In this document: one piece after another, positions 27,171 to 35,666 of the stretch
Layout of the letters: every line of letters begins with the position of its first letter
Position numbering within the stretch: the stretch's first letter is position 1
Assembly: GCA_963676605.2 (NCBI GenBank)
Contig: CAXXSP010000034.1
Coordinates: 1 to 64,000, forward strand
Length of the DNA stretch: 64,000 bases
DNA from: SABI01 sp963676605
GTDB taxonomy: Bacteria; Spirochaetota; Spirochaetia; Sphaerochaetales; Sphaerochaetaceae
Reading direction: 5' to 3'
Translations under genes and position numbers: made by a program
The notes under the pieces: generated by a model
Told to the model about the DNA's origin: nothing
Databases searched by the model: none
What the model saw: only the letters and a program-made list of their open reading frames with translations

Positions 27171-27220
27171 TCCCGTACTTAGGGTATAGGAGGATATCAA
27201 AGATGAATAATAGAAACAGG
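27171..27220 (+). repeat. ssb-leader repeat, copy 5 (truncated)
   Basis: TCCCGTACTTAGGGTATAGG, then AGGATATCAAAGATG and AATAATAGAAACAGG. The leader and RBS are intact, but similarity stops after codon 3. Confidence 0.8.
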
Positions 27221-27318
27221 TTGTTGATTTAGTAATATCAACTTATATAGCTTTCTGTTTTGGTATAAAGATGCTGAAATAGGTTGCTAAATTGGAATGC
27301 AGGTCGTATGATAAACAC

Positions 27319-28698
27319 ATGAAAAGAAAAGCACTTCAATTTCTGGATACATGGTATAGGAACCCGCATGCTAAACCGTTGATTCTTCGCGGAGCACGTC
27401 AGGTCGGAAAGTCTACGCTCGTCCGCCTCTTTTGCCAGGAACATCAGATTCATCTCATCGAGCTTGACTTCGAGACAATTAAACTCCGACAGATAGAGAC
27501 TGATACTTCTTTCTCTATCCAGAAGGTCATTCAGGAAATCGAGCTTGTGAGCGGTGAACGGATTTCAGACTCATCACTCCTATTCTTGGATGAAGTCCAG
27601 GCTCAGCCGAGAGTCATTAACAGATTACGTTATTTCTACGAGAAAATGCCTCATCTAAGAGTAATTGCAGCCGGCTCCCTGTTGGAAGTTGAGATGAATG
27701 CAGCAAAGTTCTCTATGCCGGTCGGCAGAGTTCAGTATCTTCAACTGGGTCCTATGACATTCAGCGAATTTCTCCGTGCAAAGGGTGAAGAAATTTTTCT
27801 CCAACAGTGGGAAGAAAGGACTCTTCGAGATGAAAGTGATGCCGCCTGGCTGGAATATGGTGCCGGTTTGCTGAAGGAATATTATTATACCGGGGGAATG
27901 CCTGAGGTTGTACAATCCTGGGTGGAAAGAGGGGATCATAAGGAAGTCAGAGATATCCACAATGCTATACTTCAATCGTATAGAGATGATATTCCCAAAT
28001 ATGCCACAGGCAAAGGATCTTCACGGGTTTCTGATGTTTTTGAATACACCGCTGCCCATCTTGGGGAGAAGGTTATATTCTCAGACGTCTCTTCCGTGCA
28101 CTCGGGAAGTGTGAGGTCTGCGATTGATCTGCTTTCAAAGGCAGGAGTCATTATCAAAACAGCATACACTCATTGTAACGGACTTCCTCTCTCTGCCGGT
28201 ACTGAGCTGTCAATCATGAAACTGTTTTTTCTTGATGTAGGGCTTTACAATGCGATGCTTGGGACAAGATGGGAGGATATCTTCAATCTGCCATCAGAAA
28301 AATTACAGACAAAAGGATCCATGGCAGAACAGTTCGTCGCCCAGCATCTAAAACATATCGATGCGAATACACCGGTCTCTGAGCTGTATTACTGGCTGAA
28401 TAATAAAAGAAAGGGAGCAGCTGAGATAGATTTTATCTATTCTCTTGGTGGTAGGATCTTGCCGATTGAAGTGAAAGCCGGAAAAACGGGAAAAATAAAA
28501 TCGCTGTGGACGTACATTGCAATCAGAAGACCTGAATATGTATTGAAATTCGATCTCATGGAGAGAAGGGAAAGGGTTGCAGCCATTACTCATAAAGTTC
28601 AACAAGGAGAAGGGTCTGAAGAACTTAAGAGTAGCCTTATCGGACTCCCGTTGTTTGAGATCGAGAAAATAACCGAGTACCTTGAAGATCTTCTATAA
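27319..28698 (+). CDS. AAA-family ATPase with C-terminal DUF4143
   Basis: 459 residues, a different subfamily from the ATPase at 24527. Walker A is LRGARQVGKST and Walker B is SSLLFLDEVQ. The GRVQYLQLGPMTFSEFL segment and the C-terminal DUF4143 domain (KGAAEIDFIYSLGGRILPIEVKAGKTGK) carry the PD-(D/E)xK-like Asp...ExK residues. It is the sole gene of the cassette between copies 5 and 6. The start at 27319 is chosen where family similarity begins. Function unknown. Confidence 0.85.
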   Translation: MKRKALQFLDTWYRNPHAKPLILRGARQVGKSTLVRLFCQEHQIHLIELDFETIKLRQIETDTSFSIQKVIQEIELVSGERISDSSLLFLDEVQAQPRVINRLRYFYEKMPHLRVIAAGSLLEVEMNAAKFSMPVGRVQYLQLGPMTFSEFLRAKGEEIFLQQWEERTLRDESDAAWLEYGAGLLKEYYYTGGMPEVVQSWVERGDHKEVRDIHNAILQSYRDDIPKYATGKGSSRVSDVFEYTAAHLGEKVIFSDVSSVHSGSVRSAIDLLSKAGVIIKTAYTHCNGLPLSAGTELSIMKLFFLDVGLYNAMLGTRWEDIFNLPSEKLQTKGSMAEQFVAQHLKHIDANTPVSELYYWLNNKRKGAAEIDFIYSLGGRILPIEVKAGKTGKIKSLWTYIAIRRPEYVLKFDLMERRERVAAITHKVQQGEGSEELKSSLIGLPLFEIEKITEYLEDLL

Positions 28699-28729
28699 AC
28701 GTAGTGATGGTATTATTCAAACTAAGCTC

Positions 28730-28805
28730 CTTCAGGCAGGTATCAAATAATCGGGACCAGAAAAAAATCAGAAATGAATAATCTGAATTTGAAACGGGTG
28801 ACCGT
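28730..28805 (+). repeat. ssb-leader repeat, copy 6 (degenerate)
   Basis: Only TCAGAAATGAATAATCTGAA and TTTGAAACGGGTGACC are clear. The leader is scrambled. A single CCTGTGGC at 28840-28847 follows, instead of the pair. Confidence 0.6.
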
Positions 28806-28947
28806 TGGACCCGTAAGGCCGATACTTTTTTTAAAACAGCCTGTGGCAGAACTTTTTCATGATAAACACTATATCAGTTAGAAATCCTTCTCCCAATAAT
28901 TAATATTAGATAGGAAAATCTTGAAAAGCGACGGGAGAAAATTGTGA

Positions 28948-29538
28948 TTATTCATAATCCGATGATTCTAGTAATTCAAAAAGCTTGTCTGCAAAATCGC
29001 ACTTAAAAGGTATTGTTCGATCATTCTGGTGCGCTTTCAGGTTGGCAAGGCTATCGCAGTCAATGGTAATTGGGATTTCTCCTTTGCAGTAATCAGAGCT
29101 CATAAAGGCGCAAAAGGCGGGAATATACTCATTGCTATGGGAGGGTGAATCAAAATGATTTCTTCCAACACATGATGTCCACCACCTCTCCACTTCTGAT
29201 CGATCAAGATGCATCGCAATAAAATCTTCAAAATTCTTATGGCTGAAGAGAAAATCCGGGATGTCGCCAGGTTTCCTCTCATAATTTTCCATGTCAGAGT
29301 TGTCATTCCGCTGGTACCTATCCCAGTCAACCCAGATTAAGATAGTAGAGGATTTATTATTTTTCCTCACTTCCCTATATTTTTTCACAACATGGCCATA
29401 TCGACCACCGTTAGAGGGTTTGGGGATGAAAGTAAACATAAAATCCTCATCGTCCAGATATCTGTTGAGTTCTTGGATATATGCTCGTTCTGAGACCCCT
29501 TCACAAACTATTATAATATTTCTTTTTTGTGCGTACAT
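28948..29538 (-). CDS. RloB/AbiLii-like TOPRIM-related protein
   Basis: 196 residues. The N-terminus IIIVCEGVSERAYIQELNRYL resembles the glutamate motif of TOPRIM/OLD-type nucleases in the RloB family. The second acidic motif is ILIWVDWDRYQ. FLFSHKNFEDFIAMHL is the conserved RloB segment. It follows the ATPase gene by 17 bases on the minus strand. ATPase plus RloB pairs correspond to the AbiL or RloAB-type anti-phage systems. Nuclease activity is inferred only. Confidence 0.82.
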   Translation of the reverse strand: MYAQKRNIIIVCEGVSERAYIQELNRYLDDEDFMFTFIPKPSNGGRYGHVVKKYREVRKNNKSSTILIWVDWDRYQRNDNSDMENYERKPGDIPDFLFSHKNFEDFIAMHLDRSEVERWWTSCVGRNHFDSPSHSNEYIPAFCAFMSSDYCKGEIPITIDCDSLANLKAHQNDRTIPFKCDFADKLFELLESSDYE

Positions 29539-29555
29539 TCGGTTTTCCTGCTCAA

Positions 29556-30827
29556 TTAAATGTACGGGAATGGGATGCCAGAAAAGTTTCCATCAAGATA
29601 CTGTTTTCTGAAATTAGTCACATTTCTAATCCCTTCAAAGTCAGAAACTCGTTTGAAGGTGGTTCCCTTCTTTAGGGTCCTATTCACAATGCCAATCTCA
29701 GAAACTCTCATCATGTCTTGTTCCATGATATCGGTATTATGCGTGGTGAAAATAAGCTGCGCATTCGATGTGTTGTATCTTTTATCCTTGAACATTCTTA
29801 CAATTTCTGAAAACAAAAGAGGGTGCAGAGAATTCCCGAGTTCATCCATTACCAAGATACCACCCTTTCTTAGTTTCGATAATACTACACCAAGCAAACT
29901 TGCAATTCGCTGCGTACCAAGAGACTCTTCATTGAAATTGAATTGGACTTCGTTCCCCAGGATATCTTTGTGGTAAGAGTTAATCTCTGTTGCAGTGAAT
30001 TTATTGTTGGAAAGCTGAAGTTCATAATTTCTTCCCGGGATCTGTCTAGTTCGCAGAGCTTCAGTAATCACATCCTGTTTATACTCCATTCGAGTAATAT
30101 CAATATCCAACTTTCGGAGAATTGTAACAATGTCATCAAAGGCTTTCTGAGATTCTTTATCGCCATACGTTTGTGTTAGCTTATTGAGACCGAGAGTAAA
30201 TGGGAAGTCATTACTGGAATAGACTTCGAGGTTGTTAATGATGTAGCTGAATACGGTCGTCATTGAGGTATGTAATCCGGCATAGTTTTTCCCAACCACG
30301 GTGATGAAAGGCGTTAGGAACAGACCTTTCTGATCGAGACATTCTACTGAAAATATGGTGGCAAGCTTGGGGGATGAATATACTTCTGTTGATAGCTCCT
30401 TGAAGTCGGTATCTCTATTATTAATAGAGAAAATGCGTTCGGAATTTTGTGTTAGCTCTTCAGTGAGAATTTCATGAGCATTTGTTTCTAGTGTATATCG
30501 GAATTTATTTCCGTCTGTTAAGAATTCCAATATGTAGGTGATGGTATCATTTTCAGGATGTAGCTTGTTCGGTGCATACGTTGCCACCTGGTACTTTACC
30601 TTAATAATTCCAACGAATGATAGGAATGCTTTGACGATGTTCGATTTCCCTGATGCATTTGCTCCATATATTGCCATACATGGGACAGTCCTAATTTTGT
30701 TTTCTTGAAGGAAAGGGAGTAATTCCATCTGATTATATCCATTCGGGGCTTTCTTCTCGGCATACATCATGGGAACGGTAACATCAAGGATTGATCTGCT
30801 ATTTTTTACTTGGAAAGATAATAACAT
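29556..30827 (-). CDS. RloA/AbiLi-like ABC-type ATPase of a defence pair
   Basis: 423 residues. Walker A is YGANASGKSNIVKAF, the signature-like EESLGTQRIASLL is present, Walker B is GGILVMDELGNSLHP and the H-loop is IFTTHNTD, so this is an SMC/OLD-type ATPase (AAA_15/21). It is the first gene of the transcript with the RloB-like protein. The promoter on the minus strand is TTGACT, 17 bases, GATACT. It probably senses phage infection and triggers the partner effector. Confidence 0.87.
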   Translation of the reverse strand: MLLSFQVKNSRSILDVTVPMMYAEKKAPNGYNQMELLPFLQENKIRTVPCMAIYGANASGKSNIVKAFLSFVGIIKVKYQVATYAPNKLHPENDTITYILEFLTDGNKFRYTLETNAHEILTEELTQNSERIFSINNRDTDFKELSTEVYSSPKLATIFSVECLDQKGLFLTPFITVVGKNYAGLHTSMTTVFSYIINNLEVYSSNDFPFTLGLNKLTQTYGDKESQKAFDDIVTILRKLDIDITRMEYKQDVITEALRTRQIPGRNYELQLSNNKFTATEINSYHKDILGNEVQFNFNEESLGTQRIASLLGVVLSKLRKGGILVMDELGNSLHPLLFSEIVRMFKDKRYNTSNAQLIFTTHNTDIMEQDMMRVSEIGIVNRTLKKGTTFKRVSDFEGIRNVTNFRKQYLDGNFSGIPFPYI

Positions 30828-30858
30828 AATGGAGCACTCTCCTTTGAGGCTTATTCAT

Positions 30859-30912
30859 AGTATCGTAGTAAGTAATCAGAAAGTCAAGATAAACAAAAAA
30901 ACTGTTTATCTT
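30859..30912 (-). promoter_or_regulatory. Promoter and inverted repeat upstream of the AbiL/RloAB-like pair
   Basis: Minus-strand -35 TTGACT (30882-30887) and -10 GATACT (30859-30864) are 17 bases apart. A perfect 9-base inverted repeat, AAGATAAAC (30886-30894) and GTTTATCTT (30904-30912), touches the -35 box, suggesting a repressor site or a hairpin ending the upstream gene. Confidence 0.5.
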
Positions 30913-30941
30913 ATAATAAAGTCCTCTGAATAAAGCTAACA

Positions 30942-31289
30942 TCAAGGCATCCTCACAAGCGATAAAGCTTTCCGATGCAAATGGTAAATATAATCATGGC
31001 TGTAGTTCATCTGCATTGCGATATCCTCCCACGTCATGAAGGCTAGGTACCTCATCTCGAGAAGGGTCTCACACTCTATGCTGTTCACTCCTCTGATCGC
31101 ATTCGCTATTTCCTGTTTGAGTTTCACAAGCTCCGCTATGTTCAAGGCAATCTCTGACTCGAGATCCACAATACGAACAACAGCTTCTTCCAGAGGAGAT
31201 TTGATATCTGATGCTGTTTTTGGCGATTCCGAGATCTGAGGCGAAACATACTTGATACGGAGTCTGGAGAAAGATTCATTCTCGGCCAA
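30942..31289 (-). CDS. DUF1492-like small protein
   Basis: 115 residues. A coiled-coil-like middle (IVDLESEIALNIAELVKLKQEIANAI) is followed by a sigma-like helix-turn-helix (LLEMRYLAFMTWEDIAMQMNYSHDYIYHLHRKAL). This is the pattern of DUF1492/ArpU-type phage regulators. Its presence hints that part of this cassette came from a phage. It lies just upstream of the defence pair on the same strand. Confidence 0.65.
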   Translation of the reverse strand: MAENESFSRLRIKYVSPQISESPKTASDIKSPLEEAVVRIVDLESEIALNIAELVKLKQEIANAIRGVNSIECETLLEMRYLAFMTWEDIAMQMNYSHDYIYHLHRKALSLVRMP

Positions 31290-31443
31290 TATTGACGGTC
31301 GTGTCTTTAGGAAACACGTGTCTTCTTTTTAATCTTCAGCCCACTCTCACTACATTGCCGAGCTAGAAAATCTAGTGAGGTACACCCCCCCATATATTAT
31401 TCTACCTTCCTGTTCCTTTCGTTTCTATTAGTGCCTAATCAGA

Positions 31444-32130
31444 TTAAGAAGGCTGACTTTTTAAAACATCAACAAGCATCCAAAATTCATCAAAGTTACC
31501 AGGAGTTATGTGCTGGCTTTGTTTGCTTCGTAAAACATATCTTTGAGAGTAATCCGATAGCCCAGGAACAAGTGTTTCCCATTCTTTTTTCCCTGATGCC
31601 AGAATAATCACTGCTTGTCTCCTAATCGCCTCTCTTACAATATATCGAGTATACTTTTGAGAAGGTAAAATCTCATCTGAAACTTTTTTAGGAATGCCCG
31701 TAAATAGACTGGTGTGGTAGGGGAACGATGGGATGGAACACACATTAGCTGCGACATTTTCTAGCGAGGTTCTAAAAATTAGTTCTCTCAATTTACCGTA
31801 GTGCCATTTAGCCCCAGGAGATTCTCTTATCTCAGGATTCAAGAAGTACAACGGATAATCGGAGTCTTCCTGATTCAGATTTGTTCTTGCCAGCCTTTGA
31901 AGTCGTTCATCGGTATGCCATATGAGGTCATTTTCTTCATCAAATCCTGGACTATTGGTCAATATCAAGATTGGAGCATGAATGTTCCCAATAAATGGTT
32001 CAGGTAGCATCTGCGTTTGAACCTTCTTTGGAGTTCCTCCATACAGATAGTTCATTTCTCTGATCACATATTTATCCTGATCGAGAATATAGGGTGGCAC
32101 AGCAGGTATATTCCTCCATACATTTTCCAT
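31444..32130 (-). CDS. Hypothetical protein, possibly uracil-DNA-glycosylase-fold
   Basis: 228 residues. I do not firmly recognise it. FIGNIHAPILILTNSPGFDEEN resembles the GxxxAPVxxxxxNPG segment of the uracil-DNA glycosylase superfamily. The region IRRQAVIILASGKKEW could be the second motif. No signal peptide. It lies in the cassette between copies 6 and 7 with defence-like genes. Confidence 0.55.
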   Translation of the reverse strand: MENVWRNIPAVPPYILDQDKYVIREMNYLYGGTPKKVQTQMLPEPFIGNIHAPILILTNSPGFDEENDLIWHTDERLQRLARTNLNQEDSDYPLYFLNPEIRESPGAKWHYGKLRELIFRTSLENVAANVCSIPSFPYHTSLFTGIPKKVSDEILPSQKYTRYIVREAIRRQAVIILASGKKEWETLVPGLSDYSQRYVLRSKQSQHITPGNFDEFWMLVDVLKSQPS

Positions 32131-32299
32131 ATTAACCCTCCTTATTGAAGACTCGGTATGTTTAGCGTATCACTTGGGGTGTTCACAATCAAGGAAGTAA
32201 CATTTTTCCAACCGCCTGTTGAAGACATGTTTTATATTGCTTATGATGGAAATATCGTGACCTTATACATTAATAATTTTTCTACAAGAAGGGGTAATA

Positions 32300-33175
32300 A
32301 TGGCAAAGTTCTTAACAACAAAAGGTACATCATATGCAATCGAGAAACTGATAACAGATGCTAAAGAATCTTTGATCATTATTAGCCCGTACATGAAAGT
32401 GTCAAAGATCATTATGAGCCGTCTCCTCGCCGCAGATAAGAGAGGGGTGAATATTATCATCGTTTTTCGGGATAGGGAAAAATCGCAGATTCTGAAAAAT
32501 ACTTTCAAACAGTTTGAGAAAATTAACATTTATCAGCATAGCGATATCCACGCAAAATGTTATCTTAACGAAGAGGATGCGATCGTGAGCTCAATGAACC
32601 TGTATGACTATTCTGAGCGCAATAATTGGGAGATGAGCGCGGTCTTCAATGTTGAAGAGGATGCAACTCCCTTTACTGATATTGTTGATGAACTCAAAAC
32701 GATTATAAACGGAGCTTCTCTTATATTAGGGAAAGGGAGCCATACTCTTCCATCGGCAGATTCCCTTGAAGACTTTGCCCAATTTCTCAACACCCGACAT
32801 AGAAGAGAAGATTTTCGCTATCTAAAACAATTGGAAACTAGGAATTTGGGAGAACCTGAGTACTATGGGTACATAGTCAATAAAGAGTTAATCCCAAATG
32901 TCCACATCTCATTCAATGGGAAAAGGATTGAATTTGAATTGTTAACAAGTAAACAAATTCAGGATCAAATTAAAAGGGCTGTTGAAAAGATTGGAGAAGA
33001 AACCAAAGTGGATAACTCTCGTACTCGGTTCTTCTATAATTCCACTGATACCGTAACTGCTTACTTGAGTATTGACCAGCGTAATACTTGGGAAAATTTC
33101 AGCCGTGAAAAAAAATTCATATGTTGGTGTGATGTGTTGGACGAAGGAAAAGATCTACTTTCGCCTTTCCTATAG
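32300..33175 (+). CDS. Phospholipase D-like (single HKD motif) nuclease-family protein
   Basis: 291 residues. The N-terminal half has IDAKESLIIISPYMKVS-type strands and DIHAKCYLNEEDAIVSSMNL, an HxK(x)n PLD motif with one copy, so it would act as a dimer. The C-terminal half is not recognised. AGAAGGGG precedes the start. Such proteins occur as nuclease effectors in restriction and defence loci. It is divergent from the neighbouring hypothetical gene. Confidence 0.75.
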   Translation: MAKFLTTKGTSYAIEKLITDAKESLIIISPYMKVSKIIMSRLLAADKRGVNIIIVFRDREKSQILKNTFKQFEKINIYQHSDIHAKCYLNEEDAIVSSMNLYDYSERNNWEMSAVFNVEEDATPFTDIVDELKTIINGASLILGKGSHTLPSADSLEDFAQFLNTRHRREDFRYLKQLETRNLGEPEYYGYIVNKELIPNVHISFNGKRIEFELLTSKQIQDQIKRAVEKIGEETKVDNSRTRFFYNSTDTVTAYLSIDQRNTWENFSREKKFICWCDVLDEGKDLLSPFL

Positions 33176-33324
33176 ATGTTAGAGTAAAATAGTAGTTCCG
33201 GATGATAGTGATGTGGAAAATGGATCCCAAATAACTTCTCCCCCTTAACCACACGTCTGTTTGAGCAACAGAAGTTTCTTCTATTATAACTTTCATTGAA
33301 TTACTGAAGCAGAATGCCCCTCCC

Positions 33325-33385
33325 TCCCGTACTTCAGGTATAGGAGGATATCAGAGATGAATAATCTGAATTCGATTCTGGTCGA
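33325..33385 (+). repeat. ssb-leader repeat, copy 7 (near-identical to ssb)
   Basis: All 61 bases match the ssb leader and first nine codons except one base (CAGG for CATG). Copy 8 is identical to this one over at least 64 bases. It would encode the peptide MNNLNSILVDVGIV. Confidence 0.95.
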
Positions 33386-33426
33386 CGTCGGTATTGTATG
33401 ATCGATACCTTTTAAAGAATTGACAG

Positions 33427-33456
33427 CCTGTGGCTACATTGGAATTGCTTGTGGCT
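33427..33456. repeat. CTGTGGCT-type direct-repeat pair next to copy 7
   Basis: CCTGTGGCT at 33427-33435 and CTTGTGGCT at 33448-33456, starts 21 bases apart, as at copies 4 and 8. Confidence 0.65.
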
Positions 33457-33537
33457 GAACCTATTAACGATTTGTTCGTCAAATATGTTCTGACATTGTA
33501 GGTCTAATAGATTGTTGAATATATCCTATTATTGAAT

Positions 33538-33552
33538 TACACTATGTGTGTA
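33538..33552. promoter_or_regulatory. Duplicate phd operator
   Basis: TACAC and GTGTA around five bases, matching 26221-26235. It keeps the solo antitoxin gene in the same regulatory setting as the complete pair. Confidence 0.5.
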
Positions 33553-33572
33553 CACGATAGGAGGGAAGAACA

Positions 33573-33815
33573 ATGATGATAGATACGAAAAATCTGGTTT
33601 CCATTACAGATGCGAACCGAAATTTCTCAAAGGTCGCTCGTGCTGTAGATGAGAACAGATCTGTTGTGATTCTAAAGAATAATGCACCTAAGTATGTAAT
33701 TATCTCATATGATCAGCTCGCTGCTGACGAGCAGATATCGGATGAAGAACTGCTTGCAGTCTCAAAAAGGGCATTCCATCGTCATCAAGCTGCATACGAG
33801 GAGCTTGCTAAGTGA
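33573..33815 (+). CDS. Phd/YefM-type antitoxin, second copy without intact toxin
   Basis: Nearly identical to the antitoxin at 26256; differences include N to R at the DENR position and a few others. The partner toxin is cut off after about 13 codons. The roughly 500-base segment from leader repeat to doc start is duplicated. As the antitoxin is intact it could cross-neutralise the complete Doc and repress both operators. Confidence 0.85.
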   Translation: MMIDTKNLVSITDANRNFSKVARAVDENRSVVILKNNAPKYVIISYDQLAADEQISDEELLAVSKRAFHRHQAAYEELAK

Positions 33816-33913
33816 TCACCATTTCTCTGCCTCAGGCGTTACTTACTCAAAGTTCGCACTTGCTCATGAGACCTGCCTTAACTGATCTCGCATCAGATCT
33901 GGCAGGGTGCTGA
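33812..33913 (+). pseudogene. Truncated doc fused to foreign sequence
   Basis: The start matches doc (MITISLPQALLTQ) for about 13 codons, then continues into unrelated sequence and stops at about 33913. The catalytic Fic motif is missing. Confidence 0.75.
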
Positions 33914-34043
33914 CGAACACATCGGCAAGTTCATACAACTTCTGCTGTAGATGCGGTTCCGACTGAATAACCTTATCAATGAACAGGTAGAGGATCAGCT
34001 CAAGAGCACTTTCAAAAGCTGAGCTTCTCATCTCTTCAACCAT
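33864..34043 (-). pseudogene. C-terminal gene remnant (59 codons)
   Basis: The frame MVEEMRSSAFESALELILYL...DLMRDQLRQVS has protein-like composition and is open upstream to an in-frame stop. There is no RBS. It looks like the tail of a deleted minus-strand gene; the family is not recognised. Confidence 0.4.
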
Positions 34044-34066
34044 AGCCAGAAACAGCTCTCCGTGCT

Positions 34067-34414
34067 ATGACCGACCGAACCCCTGTACGCTATACCTTGA
34101 CTTTCCCGTTCGGCTACAATCCGCAGAAAGTGATTAAGAGAGGGGTCGCGGCAAAAGTGACAAGTGAGGAAACGTCCCTATTGGGGATCATGACATTGCT
34201 ATCACCAAGCGGAAACCTCCTCAAGGTCTATGATATTGAGCGTACACTCTGCGACTTAGTTAAAACACGTCACAAGGCGGATATCCAGGTGGTGAACGAA
34301 GCGATGAAAATGTATGCTGTTTCTAAAGAGAAAAATATCGGACGCCTTATGAATTATGCAGATAAGCTTCGGGTTACGTTGAAAATTCAGACCTACATGG
34401 AAATCCTTCTATGA
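34067..34414 (+). pseudogene. AbiEi-like antitoxin fragment (C-terminal part)
   Basis: The frame ends YDIERTLCDLVKTRHKADIQVVNEAMKMYA...LMNYADKLRV, the C-terminal half of the Firmicutes-type AbiEi/AbiGi regulator. The N-terminal DNA-binding domain is absent. It overlaps the next fragment by four bases, preserving the original operon order. Confidence 0.75.
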
Positions 34415-34581
34415 TTACCGGCAATCCCATGCAATTGAGAGCACGGATCAAGAATCTGTCAGTGAAAAAGAATCTTCCTGCCCAGATCGTCATGCAGACT
34501 TATCTTAAGAAGCGGTTACCTCAATTCCTTCCTCTTCAGGTATTGAAAACTCGAGTTTTCATCTGTATCCTACTCATATAA
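34411..34581 (+). pseudogene. AbiEii-like toxin fragment (N-terminal part)
   Basis: The frame MITGNPMQLRARIKNLSVKK, NLPAQIVMQTYL matches the start of AbiEii toxins. It stops after 56 codons without the nucleotidyltransferase motif. Together with the previous feature it is a dead type IV toxin-antitoxin pair, unlike the intact AbiE at 19.9 kb. Confidence 0.7.
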
Positions 34582-34614
34582 GAACATAATATATCTGAAC
34601 AGAGGAGGAATTTC

Positions 34615-34806
34615 ATGACAATTGAAGAACTTACTGTCAAAGTGAAAAATGAGATCGGGAAAAGATCCCATGAAGATAATTTCCGCCTCCTGGTCAGTGC
34701 GAACATCATAGATAAAAATGGATACTTTCATAAAGACTTCTTTTCGCCGGAGACGGTAGCTCGTAGTAAGAAACATCCATTTCCGATTCCGGAATCAATG
34801 AAATAA
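34615..34806 (+). CDS. Small protein, candidate antitoxin
   Basis: 63 residues, helical N-terminus (MTIEELTVKVKNEIGKR), with GAGGAGG upstream of the ATG. It lies 10 bases before the ART-like gene on the same strand, the spacing expected for an antitoxin-toxin pair. No family recognised; the role is inferred from position only. Confidence 0.55.
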   Translation: MTIEELTVKVKNEIGKRSHEDNFRLLVSANIIDKNGYFHKDFFSPETVARSKKHPFPIPESMK

Positions 34807-34816
34807 AAGATCCGCT

Positions 34817-35449
34817 ATGTATTCTATCCAACCTTCTCTCCTCCTGGGTTTTCATGGTACAGATAAAAAAGTAGCCTACGATATCGTAAACCATATAACA
34901 GAAATGCGGCCAAGTACGAACTCGTATGATTGGCTTGGATACGGTATGTACTTCTGGGAAGGGAATTACGAACGGGCAAAGCAATATGCAACCGAGGATT
35001 CATTACGAAAGGAATCGAACATTGAAGAGCCATATGTGGTAGGTGCAGCGATTGATCTTCAGAATTGTTTTGACCTGCTTAATCAGAAGCATATTGATTT
35101 TCTTAAAGTTGCATACGACAACCTGGTTGATATTTTTTCTGAAGAGCATATCAGCATTCCTGAGAACCTCCCTTTCAGCTCTTCTGATTTTGATTTCAAG
35201 AGAAGGGAATTAGACTGTGCCGTTATCCGGGAAGCTCTGAGATTGGCTGCTGAACATGGTGTGTATTTCGATTCAGTGAGAGCAGCATTTCTTGAAGGGA
35301 ATCCCCTCTATGAAGGTGCAGGTTTCAGAATGTATAATCATATTCAGTTAAGTATTATAAATCCTGATTGTATCAAAGGGTTCTTTCTCCCGAGGGAGAA
35401 GGATTCTGACTGGGCGAACCCTTACCGTTCGCATATCCATCACGCATAA
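34817..35449 (+). CDS. Possible ADP-ribosyltransferase-fold toxin
   Basis: 210 residues. LLLGFHGTDKKVAYDIV followed by YDWLGYGMYFWEGNYERAKQYA resembles the H...Y/W motifs of ART-fold proteins (compare DUF3990-like and similar toxins). The middle DLQNCFDLLNQKHIDFLK and a C-terminal arm (YPYRSHIHHA-like) also fit. A 63-residue protein precedes it. Catalysis is not shown, and the family link is by pattern recall. It is the last intact gene of the cassette between copies 7 and 8. Confidence 0.6.
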   Translation: MYSIQPSLLLGFHGTDKKVAYDIVNHITEMRPSTNSYDWLGYGMYFWEGNYERAKQYATEDSLRKESNIEEPYVVGAAIDLQNCFDLLNQKHIDFLKVAYDNLVDIFSEEHISIPENLPFSSSDFDFKRRELDCAVIREALRLAAEHGVYFDSVRAAFLEGNPLYEGAGFRMYNHIQLSIINPDCIKGFFLPREKDSDWANPYRSHIHHA

Positions 35450-35564
35450 CGATACCTTAAGACTCATTTTTCCCATATCTGATTTTCCTCATACATCATA
35501 GTTACTTCGGTAATGAAAATATCTTCTCAGAACTCCTGTAAACCAGAAGCAGACGGCTATTTCC

Positions 35565-35625
35565 TCCCGTACTTCAGGTATAGGAGGATATCAGAGATGA
35601 ATAATCTGAATTCGATTCTGGTCGA
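35565..35625 (+). repeat. ssb-leader repeat, copy 8 (near-identical to ssb)
   Basis: One mismatch in 61 bases relative to ssb, and identical to copy 7 over 64 bases. The frame continues 26 codons (MNNLNSILVDVSIIVL). Confidence 0.95.
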
Positions 35626-35666
35626 CGTTAGTATAATAGTTCTTGTACTATTTAACGCTTACGATG

